The notes under the pieces were generated by a model that was given only the letters and a program-made list of their open reading frames with translations, searched no databases and was not told the origin of the DNA. Both the position numbers and the translations under genes were made by a program. A DNA stretch of 64,000 nt from Smittia aterrima (Eukaryota > Arthropoda > Insecta > Diptera > Chironomidae). The stretch spans positions 14,570,854-14,634,853 of the forward strand of contig CP093830.1 in assembly GCA_033063855.1 (NCBI GenBank), read 5' to 3'. Shown one piece after another: positions 39,540 through 50,919 of this stretch; position 1 is the first letter of the stretch; each line of letters starts with the position of its first letter.

Positions 39540-40977
39540 TTACTGTGTCTTACTTTGTCCATTTGGAGGAACGAATCCAAAGCCTGAAGCTCCGATCACA
39601 ACTCCTGAGCTCTCATTAGGCGCATCAGGTGGCGACATTGGGAATACAACTGGACCTAGGCACAAAAAAAATGAGAAAAAATTAGTTTGCTGATCAGCTG
39701 TGATTTGTCGCCCTTCACCGGTAAAATTAATGAGTTAATGACGTCAAACGAATGAGTTTCTAATAATACAATTTACACACTTTGACGTCACGCATGAATG
39801 AATCAAATGAATGAATGAATGAATGTGAGAAAAAAAAGACCTTGATAATGAAAACTTCAGATTTGCTTTTTGATTGAGATATTCGCTTTTGAATGTCGAT
39901 ATTGATCGGAATCGCGGGGTCCGTGAAACTCACTTACCAAACAGCTTTTGAAGTGTAATTAATTAATTAGCATCCAAACAAATGCCTTTATTGGATGTGA
40001 TTAATTAAAGTGCGTTTTCACAGTTAAACTTAATATTCATTGGTAACAGGCTGTTACTAACAGCACTTGAAGGTCAAGTACAATAACGGAAAATTTCAGA
40101 TTTAATTCTTTTTAGCTGCAAAGTTCAATTTTTCTAATTTTTTTATGATTCACATTTGCAGAGTGGATTTAACTGCTCATATTAAAAGATTGTTTAATTT
40201 TTTTGCAAGTTAGTGCGATTAGTGATAAATGATTTAATGAAGTGATGGTGCAATATTAACCTTGGTTACCTCTGTTCTGTCTATTGTCTCTCGTAAGAGA
40301 CGCACTTGGAAATGATCCGAATGCTGATGGTCCACCTAAACGAATAAAAATGCTTACATCCAGGCCTGCAAATTCTGAAAAAGAAAATTTTATCTAACCG
40401 AAATCCCCATTGAATCCAGAAAAGCCTCCAAAGTCTCCGTATTGAGGTTGAGCAATTGCTAAGGAGATAAGCACGACGAGCGTCGAAAGCGTAAATAACT
40501 AGAAGAAAATTAACAGGTTTAAGTTGCTTTGTTATATCACAAAAGGTTGAAGTTGTTGATGTGATTGTTCGCTTCCGGAAGAAGAAAATTGATAGATGTG
40601 CGATGCAATTTGTAGAAGAATAAAACTAATTGGTTGAGATTGTGAAATGATTTTCATTTACGCAAAGGCCATCGTCGGTGGTTTGCCGACCATGAACTTA
40701 GCTGTTACCGAGCAGATGCTTTTACCATCAGGTGAACGAGCTTAGTCTGATGAGATAAAAGCTTTTCGTAATTTTAAACTTAATTCATTCATTTGCTTGG
40801 AAATAAGTGTTTCACTTCTTTCACGGTCCCATGAGTTCTATTCAATCATCGTCTATCATAATTCCGAGATAAGAATATAATATTTTAAGTCGGTTTGTCG
40901 AGAAATTTTTGATTTCTATTGCATAATCATTACGCCACAATCGATAAGGATCTCACTAATAAAAAAGATCTGAACAT
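39540..40977 (-). CDS. Small secreted Gly/Phe/Pro-rich peptide, 4 exons (100 aa)
   Basis: Proposed exons on the minus strand, in order: 40977-40957, 40498-40399, 40335-40270 and 39655-39540. Exons 2-4 join in frame through clean AG acceptors and GT donors, all at phase 1. Exon 2 starts inside a strongly hydrophobic segment ending LISLAIAQPQ, a signal peptide with a likely cut after AIA. The mature part (about 77 residues) is rich in Gly, Phe, Pro and Ser, has no cysteine, and contains a basic stretch (TRDNRQNRG) that could be a processing site. Exon 1 is the weak point: the chosen one encodes MFRSFLL and ends at a GTGAGA donor in the required phase; an alternative is an ATG directly before GTAAAAG at 40734-40732. 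The gene could also continue past an AAA/GTAAGA junction near 39552. I do not recognise the family; antimicrobial, cuticular or signalling roles are all possible. Confidence 0.65.
39739..39790. promoter_or_regulatory. Two perfect CRE (TGACGTCA) sites
   Basis: The full palindromic cAMP-response element occurs at 39739-39746 and again at 39783-39790, inside the third intron of the small secreted peptide gene. CREB/ATF proteins bind this 8-mer. A single copy is expected about once per 64 kb at this base composition, so a pair 44 bases apart is unlikely by chance. A palindrome GCTGATCAGC overlapping an E-box CAGCTG lies nearby at 39689-39700. Confidence 0.5.
39794..39825. repeat. Short ATGA/TGAA microsatellite
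   Basis: Imperfect tetranucleotide repeat with about seven units of ATGA, interrupted once by a CAA-containing unit. It lies four bases from the second CRE, inside the same intron. It is too short to suggest a function and is a likely length polymorphism. Confidence 0.8.
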
Positions 40978-43900
40978 TATTTGCTTCACAGTAATCATGT
41001 CACATTACTATGTCACTTTTAAATTGCGATCTTAAATCATGCCAACGAAATTAAAACTTCCGTTCCGACACAAAGATTTAAAACTCAAGCCTAGTCGTTA
41101 AGTTGGCTTTGATTTTAAAGTTTGTTGCAACACATGAATCGTGAAACAATTAGCAAATGCGGCGTGCCGAAACAAGCGGCGCTTTGAGTGTCTCCCACAG
41201 TGAGCTATTGAATGGATCTTTAATCAATCTTGTGACTATCCAATTAGCCTCACAGTTTTGTTTATTCGATTAATGATCCGATGGGAACGAAAAAGCTTAG
41301 AGTTCAATTATTGTGCACCCAACTTCACATTGGCCTGAATTGAGCCATGACCGAGGTGCAGAGTTGAATGTGAGAAATCCGATACCGTCAATTAGTAAGT
41401 CGCTCTTGAATGACTTCAGCAGATTTAACTTTATAATTGGACTGAAAGTGAATTATGATTGAAAATAATTAGGAGGTCAAAGGCTTAATAAATCTCATGT
41501 GCTTTCACGCACAGTTAACTTCGCTTTAGTTTTAATCTCAGCTTTATATAATCTCAGCATAACTCACGCAATTGTCGATAAACTTTTCGCCAACATTCAC
41601 TTTCAGCAGCAAGTTTAATAAATTTTTACAATAACCGTGTCTGCACAAACTTGACATTAAGTGCGACTGACACAGAAAACAAGAAATAATCGAAGTCAAT
41701 AGCAATGTTGGCATGCAAACAAGTGAAACGGAAACTGCATGCGAAAATTTTAAAGTTAAAGTCATACAAGTCTTTCCAGATTTGTCAGTGACATCACTGA
41801 CGAAGTCAAAGAATTAAAAATTTACCTGCAAACTCGAGAAGAACGGTTACACAACAATGGTTTAAAACCGTGCGCTGATTTTTTGTTTGAACAAGTGTCC
41901 TTGACTTTCATTTTCTTCTTCGACAAGCGAGCCGCGAGCGATTGATTCGTTATGTAATGTCAAACAAGTTGTGTGTTTGAATAATGCATTGGAGCGAACG
42001 AAAAACATAACGAGTGAATTACAGTTACAGTTTGTGACCTGTTGATGACTCTCGATTGTTATTTCGAGAATTTCGCTTAATAAATTCGCTAATTGGTTCA
42101 TGCAATATTTGTAAAGGCGATTTAAGGAAGTGAATTTAGTTAGAGAATGTATCAGAATCTTCGACAGGTTTAATTAACATTCTATCTCATAGAGTTGATT
42201 GACTTCCTGACACGACTAGAATCGTACGAAATGTGACAATCTGAGAAGCGGTTCAATGCTCACCAAGCCACAACAGATGTGAGTCGTCCACAAACTAGTC
42301 AAACAACTCGCTTTAGTTGCATGAAAACATAAATGCTGCTGCTGTGAGGAGGAATGACTGAGATTAATGACTCGCTAGAACGTTAATTGACTTTTCCTCG
42401 AAGTTGAATAAAAATCACTTTGCTAAACAGAAGCTTTGTAAATTGTTCAGTAATCTGAAACGAACTCCAACTTGCTTTAGATATGTAGCTTGAATTCTTC
42501 AAACTCGCTATTGGAATTTTTATTTCTTAGATGAAGCTTGCGACACGCTCAAAGTAAAAGTGAAGACTTTTGAAGAATTTAATTAAAGTTTGTTGCCTCA
42601 CGACTCGTTGAAATCTTGTGATTGTATAACTTATTACACTCATAAATAATTAATTTCCGTAACAACTGAACGTCAAACAAAAAGCGAATCTGTGTAGGAA
42701 GAATTCTTAGTGAAATCGAAACTTCAATGTCAGGGAGTTAATTTACTCGCGACAACTTTTTTTTACTTTGTAATTTTCAGCTCACTATCAAGCCCATTAC
42801 ATCGGGTAAGCTTCGGACATATTTCAATATTCAAGTGATTATTTTTAAAACAGTTTATGCTTATGAGTATTTTTGGTTGGTTGACCATGTGAAATCGTGA
42901 GGAATCTTAAGCTGATTACACTAAAAGTTTAAAGCATAAAATCCTCTAAAAAACTTCATTATCTCCGCAAGCACTACTCAAAATATTTTTCATGTAAACC
43001 TTTTTTCTTAGAAAAAACTTTAAACTTTAAATTTAAACACATCATCGAACTTTCGTTTTCACTGCGAATTTAAATTGCCACAGATAAATAAAATCTTTTG
43101 CCTCAAACGATCACGTGAACGAGATATAATCGATCAAAACTTACGAATTTCATTTTGCAAGAGATTTAAATTCACTTTATTTTACAGTTAACTAATTTCC
43201 CTTTCGTCGGTTAAGGACCAAGCAAGATAAAATATGTTGACTCGTTGAGAAGCTTTTATGGAATGATTTGAATGTCTTTATTGTTACTTGATTTTATACA
43301 GAAAGGGGGAGAAGTTTCGCTTGTTTCCTTGCCGTGCGAGTGAGCTCGGCTTGAGTAAAGATTCCAAGTCGCGTATTTTTTTCGTTGCACATTCACAAGC
43401 ACAAGTCGGGTTTTTTTTTAACAAGATCTCACGTAGACCACACGAGTGAGAACGTTCCGTCAAGAATTCTGACTTTGACTTCAAACGAAAGAATTACTAG
43501 CAAGTAGCTCATTGTCTTCTTAGACGCGGACAAGTTCAAGGAAAGCTAGTGAAGACAGGCGATTTCCACAAAGCTTAAAAGTTTGTTTGTATTTTTGAGT
43601 AGAAGAAAAACCTTCTGTGAACGATAGTTTTAGAGCCGGCCAAAGCCTTGACAAAAATATTTAATTGAATCGCTATTTGTGCGCTGCTTTTTTCCGCTCG
43701 TGGGTCAACATGCTAAAAGCTAAAAGCGCGCTAGAACCAGTCTTGGAAATTGAATTTTGTCCAAATAATTCTGCTCAATGGAAATGTTAATTAAATTTAA
43801 GGGCTCCACTCCAAGAAAATTGCATTTTGATATTGCACAATAGTCACATTAAGCTTTCGAGCTTATTAGATTTAGGCTTAGTCACAAAAAAAGGAATTTA

Positions 43901-45339
43901 AATTAGCACCGTTAAGCTTTGGTCGTTCACGTGCCTGATGTTGAGAAATGAAAAACCTAAACCTGAGACAAAGCATAGTGATCCATTAAAGGTCAGTTAC
44001 AGAAGCCGAAAAACAACATCGCGTAGTTCCGATATGCGATACAAACCGGATTGACAACGATTAATCAGCCGTTCTCTCGTTGCGGTCATTTCGTCATAGA
44101 AAAATCTGTGCGCGTTGCATTTCCTTATTGTCGGATTGTCTTGCCGCAAAATTCTTACGTCGCTATCAGCACAAGAATACCTTGAAAGTATTAACTAAAC
44201 TACTATATTGTTTTAGAATTGAGAATCGATTGTTCTTAGATTATGTTCTCGATTTTTGTATTTGGATTTCGATTGCTTGAAACACTCGGGAGTTTTTTTT
44301 TCCTTCACGGATTAAGGACTTATTGTTATTTCAGATCCGCCACTTGCTCTATCGACATCATTTGTCAAAGTCAATCGATCAAATTCGACGTAAATATCAA
44401 GTAGCTAATTAGAACGTTCCAAGTAAGTTCCGTTCGAATGAAAGCGTTTTCTCATTAATTCTAAAAGTATCGTACTTTCGATTACCATATTAATGACACG
44501 TTCAATGATTTGTGGTTAGAACGAGCATTTACTGATTTTATCTCACTCGCATTTCGATTCATCGCAAGGTCGCGCAACATTTTATTTCGCGCTCTTGACA
44601 CCTGATTTTAGTATGAAGGCGTTTTCTTCTTTCTTTCGTATCAAGACATCGTGAACCTCAACTTCTTCCGGCAAAGCCGAAGGTGACATCGTCAAATTTC
44701 CGCAACATTCAGTTCAACGAACCAGCCTCCCGGCAGTTCTAGTTCCGTTCGTGTTCATTCAACGGTGATGGCTTGAGCGAAATTGTTAGATTTCATTGAC
44801 ATTCAATTAGTTAAATCTTTTATTACTTCTGTCGCTAGTTCAAGGCCGTAAGATTTTTTTTCTAACATCGTTTGTACTTCTCGCTCGTATTCAAATTTCG
44901 AGATCTAATTTTTATGGAAAAACAATTTGTTGAGCACCAACAAAAGAATTGAACTTGAAATATTTCGGATGCCCGCATGATCATTTTGACTCTCCTCCAA
45001 TAATATGATTTATCTTGATGCAAGTCTCGTGTGGAGAGTCTCAACTCGAGACGAGAGGTGAGGAGCAAATGTTGTTACTAAAAAGTTCAAAAAGATTCAT
45101 TTTTATAGGAATGGTATATTTTTTTTATCAAAGGATCACCTTTAAGGATCAACTTAAAAAAATATTTCAACTTTTGCTAAACTTTCCATTTTTCATCATA
45201 AGACAAATTTCTGTTTCCTACTTATGATTTCCTTCAGTACCGTAGAACAGCATATTCCGTAGCTCCTTCACAGGGTCGAATGATGACTGAAATAAGTTTT
45301 TGCATAGCTTCTTCAATTTTCTTAAATTTGTGAATAGCA
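40978..45339. other. Intergenic, mostly featureless
   Basis: This is the 5' side of the minus-strand secreted peptide gene and the 3' side of Sgt. It contains a strong TATA box on the minus strand near 41541-41550, described separately, and a 73-codon minus-strand open frame at 41765-41544 with a hydrophobic N-terminus. The other open frames are short and unconvincing. No RNA genes or repeats were recognised. Confidence 0.5.
41541..41550 (-). promoter_or_regulatory. TATATAAAG box on minus strand
   Basis: A near-consensus TATA box reads towards the secreted peptide gene. Transcription would start near 41520-41510, about 540 bases upstream of the proposed first coding exon, leaving room for a long leader or a 5' non-coding exon. 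No clear initiator accompanies it. An alternative TTTAAAAG closer to the coding exon, near 41023, could serve instead. Confidence 0.3.
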
Positions 45340-45421
45340 TTTATTTTATTAATGTTAAGTCATTCCCACAAAATTTTGATGAAAGCAAAAAAAATCTAAA
45401 TAAAATGCACCGTCTAAAAGT

Positions 45422-46528
45422 TTAATTGTCTTTCGGTTCTGGCTTTACGTTTGGTTCACTAGGGTTCGAGTCTCCTTCACCGCCTTCGTTTTGATCCATC
45501 ATTTGTTGACGGATCTGATTGAAGAGGTCTGGATTTTCGTTACTCATCTGCATAGCCAATTGACGTCCGGTTTCAAGCAAAGCATCCACATTGTTCATGC
45601 CACTGAGCTGGCCTAACATATTTTGGATTGACGGATCAGTCATCATTCTACGAAGGAAACTAATGAGCATCGAATTGAAATAACTTAAACAGGAAATTAC
45701 CTAGTTGCCATGTTAACGAGAGCAGGATTATTTAGAGCAGCAGCAAAGTCAATGCCTCCAGCTCCGCCTAGCCCGCCGAGTCCTGCTCCTAATCCAGACA
45801 ATCCTGGAGCTGCTGATGTTTGTTGTTGCTCTTCCAATCTTTGTTGTGTAACTTCCATGTTATTCTTGTAGTCTTGGTTATCTGGTTCAATACGAATTGC
45901 ATTCTTATAAGCATCAATAGCTTCTTGATGGCGATTCATCTTCGAGTATGCCAATCCCAAACGACCATAAGCTGAAATAATTTTCGTGTAATACAATTAC
46001 TAGAAAAAGTTTGATATCTCAACCTACCTTTTCCATAGTTTGGATCGTATCGGATTGCTTGGTTGCAATCATCGATAGCCTTCTGGTATTCACCAATCCT
46101 TGAGAAAGCTGCAGCTCGGTTGCAGTAGAAAACTGGGTTAGAAGCATCTAATGCGATAGCACTGAAAGGAAATTGGATCAGCTTTATATCTTATTGAAAC
46201 TAAGAACTAATTTCGTTTACCGCCCATAAGCATTCAATGCTTCTTGATACTTTTCTTCCTTCATCAATCGATTACCGTCGTTCTTCAGCTGTTCAGCCTC
46301 CGCTTTTCTTTCCGGGTTAACAGTAACATAGGTGCTGACGAATAGATCATACAAATCAACATTGTTCAATGGATTTGCTGCATCTTCATCCTGACTGAGG
46401 TCGAAACAAGACTCCAAGCATTGTACAGCGACTTCTAAACTTTCGGCCTGTTCACTAGATTTTTGTTGAATTGATGTTTGCAAAAATTTGATGAAACCGC
46501 GAACAAAATACTTTTCAATATTGCTCAT
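45422..46528 (-). CDS. Sgt: Small glutamine-rich TPR co-chaperone (SGT/SGTA)
   Basis: Cytosolic co-chaperone that binds Hsp70/Hsp90 tails through its TPR domain and hydrophobic or tail-anchored clients through its C-terminus, in the BAG6/GET protein-triage route. The minus-strand exons are 46528-46221, 46161-46028, 45971-45701 and 45647-45422 (312 residues). Residues 1-70 form the SGTA dimerisation domain (Asp-rich, ending PLNNVDLYDLF). Three TPR repeats cover about 78-179. A Gly/Leu-rich linker (GLSGLGAGLGGLGG) is followed by the NNPALVNMATRMM segment and a Gln/Met-rich tail. Poly(A) signals for this strand lie at 45340-45345 and 45345-45350. The start codon is 337 bases from that of half pint on the other strand. 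Length is slightly below the Drosophila protein. Confidence 0.95.
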
Positions 46529-46865
46529 TGTGTAGAAGACTGATTAGTGTTTCCTTCGAAATGATTTTTGGCTTTGATGACGATTTAATTTCGATTTAAT
46601 TTCACAAAAACGTGAACAATTTACGTGTTCTTTTCGTACTTTTTTCGTAAGACAAGTTATTAAAATGTTTTCAAAAAGCGCATGAAAACGATTGGTTGAT
46701 TTACCCCTTGATTCCATATTTCGAAAAAAAAAGTTTCAAAGGCTTCGAAGGAGTGAAAAACTTTAATTATCAAGTTAATCTCAAACGAGAAGTGTTAAAA
46801 ACATCGTAACTTTGCTAATCACCAACTCATCTTATCAAATACGTAAAAATTATCGTAGGAAAGCG
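46529..46865. promoter_or_regulatory. Divergent promoter between Sgt and half pint
   Basis: Only 337 bases separate the two start codons, so both transcripts must begin here. No TATA box is evident. An 11-base near-direct repeat (ATTTAATTTC, twice) occurs near 46584-46602. Both neighbours are housekeeping genes, consistent with a shared, broadly active promoter (inference). Confidence 0.5.
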
Positions 46866-49800
46866 ATGGTAATACTGAAAATTTTCTAATATAAATTTGC
46901 TGATTTTTTACCTTGAAATTTTTTCAACGCTTTCATTTTTAGGGCAACAAAGATTTCGACACCGACTCCACAACGGGAAGTGATCATTCATCGCCCTCGA
47001 AGCGCCAAAAAACGGAGAAAGGTAATTATTGCATGATTTTTGAGATTTCAAGTTCGTCGAGTCGCCTTTCCTCATTCTAATCAATCTTCCTGCTCACAGT
47101 TTGTGGTTTTATCTGCTTTTACTAACCAGTAACATTTACATTGTGGTTTCCTCCTTCATCGGAGTGTTTCGTAGTGTTTTGTTTTGGTCGAATCTCATTC
47201 CATTGTAAGTGTTTCTAAAAGCGGGAGTTCCATTATAAAAATCCGTCAGTGTCTTTGCCAGAGTTCTAACCACGAACTCCTCAGGCTTTACTTTCCATTA
47301 CATCCTTCCTGTTATTGTTCTCTTGTACTCGGGTGAAAGGTGCGACGAATGTTTAAATTGTATTTACCATCAATTCATCTTGGCTCCGACAATCTCAAAT
47401 TAAATAATCTTTTTTTGTGTTTTTTTTTTCTTTTTTATTTAAGAAGTTTCTTTCTCTGAACTGAAAAACTCAAAAAACCATAAAATTGTAAAGAAAACCT
47501 TGCGTTAAATGCGTTGAAAATGCGAACTCGCGAGAAAAATGTAGCAAAGTTGGTGCAAAACGTCGAGTGGAGCTCGTGGATGAATCATTGGTAGAGTTGA
47601 AAGCGTTTTTATTCCCTCCTAGCAGACTGAGCAATCGTCAACCGTTGTGAAGCATCTCACATCATGAGCCAAATCGAATCTCGAAAACTAAATCGTTGTC
47701 CCACGTCAATCACACACAAAAACAAAACAGAAACGAAAGAAAATAGCGCAAAATTTTCCGATTTCCCTACGAGAGACGAAAGAAAAGTTTATAATGCAAA
47801 AACGGGTGCTATGAAATTTACATTTACATATATTGCCTCTCATTCATCAAATATTTTTTTTACTCTTTTAAACTTTGTGTGTTTACTGTTTCTAATTCAT
47901 CAGCTATAAAAAAGCGTGCGTTCTTCGAGATGATGCCAGACAGATGACCCGATGACCGTCAGCCGAGCCGGGCCCCAAAAAAGCACGAAAGTTTTTTGTT
48001 TTTCTTTTCTTTTTCATTCTCCCGAGCAAATCAACCGAACAATCCGATTTCTTCTTCTATTTTCCAGCGCTGTTGTTGATAAAAGGGGGGCGGAAAATTG
48101 TATTCCACATACACACACACAAATCGTCTAAAAGTCTTTCCGACTAATCGCGCAATTGAAACGAAATCGTCATAAGCCCGGCGTTCCGTGATAAGGCTTC
48201 ACGCGGCACTTCCTCCCCCTTCTAATTGTAGACGAGTCGAAAAACACATTAATTTTTTTTGTTTTGTTTTTGTTTTTCTTTTTTTTTCTTTCCAGGGCTG
48301 AAAACATTCTCTTTCTCTATTTTTCAAAAAATTAAGCACGGACAAGTGAGACGAGAAAAGTCTTTTGCACACAAAGTTTTTTTTACCCAAATTATTTCCG
48401 TTTCTAAAGTCGAGCCAAAAGTGAGTTAATGCAATTTTTGGTCTCACTTGTTCGATTCTTTTAAAAGCTCATGATGATGCAGCATCAATAACGTATCCAA
48501 TATGTATGCATTGTATTAATTGAAATTTTATCCATTTTTAGATTCGAAGAAAGATTTCATCAAACAGCCGATCTACAACATCAAACAGATCGGGGATGTT
48601 GCCTTTGGTCCTGGAACTCGTTCTGCAGTTTTGGGAATATTTGGGGGAACTTTGCCCCGATTGAGCAGTGAACAGTTAGATACGGTAACGAAAGCTAAGA
48701 AATATGCAATGGAGCAAAGTATTCGAATGGTCCTTATGAAGCAAACTCTGGCACATCAGCAACAACAACTTGCAAGTCAAAGGACTCAAGTTCAACGGCA
48801 ACAAGCGCTGGCACTTATGTGCAGGTAAGACTAAATCATTAGCTATTATTAAATACTAAATATTTTAGAATGATGAGAGAAAAAAGGCGAATTTGAGACT
48901 TGTCGAGTCCTGGAATTTCTATTCCAGACGCATTCCAATCGCATGAGAACAAAAAAAATTAAGCTGATAAGATCTGATTTTTCTCGTGTCTCCCTTAAAA
49001 CAACTGAAACAATTATGATATATTTCATGGAACTATTTTTTTTTAGAGTTTACGTTGGCAGTATCTCATTTGAATTAAAAGAAGATACGATTCGGGCTGC
49101 TTTCCTACCCTTTGGACCTATAAAGTCAATCAACATGTCATGGGACCCTGTTACTCAAAAACATAAAGGATTCGCCTTTGTCGAGTATGAAATTCCTGAA
49201 GGAGCTCAATTAGCACTTGAACAAATGAATGGCGCAATGCTTGGAGGCCGAAATATCAAAGTCGGTAGGCCATCGAATATGCCGCAAGCTGTAAGTTGAA
49301 AAACAATCAAAATTGGTACCTTTCTCACTCCTTTTATTTTCTCTCATGCAGCAGCAAGTTATTGATGAGATTCAAGAAGAGGCCAAAAATTATAATCGAA
49401 TTTATATTGCTTCGATTCATCCTGAGCTTACCGAAGAAGATATCAAAAGTGTTTTCGAAGCATTTGGATCAATTGTCTTCTGTAAACTTGCACCCGGCTC
49501 TTCTCCAGCTAGTCACAAAGGATATGGTTTCATTGAATACTCTACGAACCAAGCGGCTCTTGAATCTATTGCAAGCATGAATCTATTCGATCTTGGAGGA
49601 CAACTTTTACGTGTTGGAAGAGCTATCACACCACCGAATGCTCTCATCAGCCCTGCAGTCAACAGTACGATGCCAACTGCAGCTGCTGTAGCCGTAAGTC
49701 AACTTAATTCTCACTGAAGAATTGTTAGTATGAAATCCTGTTTTTTTAGGCCGCTGCCGCAACAGCTAAAATACAAGCAATGGACGCAGTACAAGCAAAT

Positions 49801-50519
49801 GTTCTTGGGGCAACAGCACCTGCTCTGGGTTTGAAAACATTAACCAGCCCTTCACCAGCTTCATTGTCTCAAAATTCGGCGATTCCACCTCCAGGTGTTC
49901 TTTCCCCAGCAGCTCTCCATCAACCTCACCTTTCAACAGCGTCTGTAACTATTCCGGTTTCCTCCGTAACAGTTGAGACTCCAAACACCCAGGTATCCAG
50001 TGAAGAGCTCGTAAAACAAAAGCAAGAAGAGCTGCAAAAGAAACTTATGGAAGAGGGTGCAGAACCTACCCTGCAGCAACAAGAATCTATGTCTATTAAA
50101 GGCCAAAATGCCCGACATCTTGTTATGCAACGTCTCATGCGACCGCGCGATAGTAAAGTTGTCATTCTAAGAAATATGGTTGGTCCAGAAGAAGTTGATG
50201 AGACACTTCAGGAAGAGATTCAAGAAGAGTGCAGCAAGTATGGCATTGTCGATAAAGTAATTATTTATAAAGAAAAGCAAACCGATAATGATGATGAGGA
50301 TGAGTTTGGTGACGTGATTGTGAAAATATTCGTTGAGTTTTCAATGTCAAGTGGTAAGTTGTAAAATTGAAATTAAATAAGAGATGTTTACATGAAATTA
50401 TATTTTTAGAAGCGGATAAGGCCAGTTCAGCATTAAATGGCAGATTCTTTGGAGGTAGACTTGTTAAAGCAGAAAGCTACGACCAAGCACTTTTTGACCA
50501 TAATGATTTCTCGGGTTGA
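46866..50519 (+). CDS. hfp: Poly(U)-binding splicing factor half pint (PUF60 homologue)
   Basis: Nuclear splicing regulator that binds polypyrimidine tracts with U2AF and influences alternative splicing and transcription. The exons are 46866-46868, 46943-47021, 48542-48824, 49047-49290, 49352-49693, 49750-50353 and 50410-50519 (554 residues). The first exon contributes only the ATG before a GTAATA donor. A basic Ser-rich N-terminus precedes the conserved AKKYAMEQSI helix region. RRM1 lies at about 123-200 (VYVGSI, GFAFVEY), RRM2 at about 220-298 (RIYIAS, GYGFIEY), then an Ala/Pro-rich linker. A C-terminal U2AF-homology RRM (about 455-550) carries the RXF motif, here RFF in NGRFFGGR. The protein is shorter than the fly homologue mainly in the linker. 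The 1.5-kb second intron is unusually long for this locus. The poly(A) signal is at 50681-50686; Slbp follows after 400 bases. Confidence 0.95.
48296..48345 (+). other. Possible frame-shifting cassette exon in half pint intron 2
   Basis: Within the long second intron, an exceptionally strong T-rich tract ends TTTCCAG at 48289-48295. Fifty bases later stands GTGAGA (48346-48351), a good donor. Inclusion of a 50-base exon would shift frame and lead to a stop in the next exon. This is the pattern of a poison exon. Evidence is splice signals only. Confidence 0.25.
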
Positions 50520-50919
50520 GGTAAATTCAGCTTCGACAGATATTTTTGAGATTATTAAAAACAAGAGAACTTTGTGTCAATCTTCAGCTTCAAATTTTAA
50601 TCGAAATCAATGAAATTACAAACAAACCAAGTCCTAATCTTAAAAAAGCAGTTATAAAACTAATATGAAGAAAAGTATTTAATAAAACTAATTAAGCATA
50701 GAAAAAATTATTAGTTCTTCAATTAATTGAATAAAACGTTGGAACAAAATTGTGGAAAGTTAAAACCCCCATCTGGTGGCGTAAAAAAATTGAATTCAGG
50801 GGATTTTACTATGTAGTCAAAGAAATTAGCGGCGACGTCTGACGGTATCGCGCCTTTTTCGATCAACGCCGCTGAGTTTTCTCTGCTTTGATCAAAATTA
50901 AAACACCAATTTTATTGCG

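Noticed and set aside
40660..40734. Alternative first exon of the secreted peptide gene ending in a lone ATG before GTAAAAG
   Set aside because: It gives an in-frame signal peptide but without the usual basic N-terminal residue and with a weaker donor; the exon at 40957-40977 was preferred, though this is not settled.
45455..45475. GGTTCGAGTCTCC resembling a tRNA T-loop
   Set aside because: It lies within the coding sequence of Sgt and no cloverleaf arms surround it.
47664..47909. 81-codon frame in half pint intron 2 considered as an alternative first exon
   Set aside because: It starts with a good ATG but has no donor in the phase needed to join the next exon and no similarity to PUF60 N-termini.
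50845..50860. CGCGCCTTTTT upstream of Slbp considered as an E2F site
   Set aside because: The flanking bases do not fit TTTSSCGC in either orientation.
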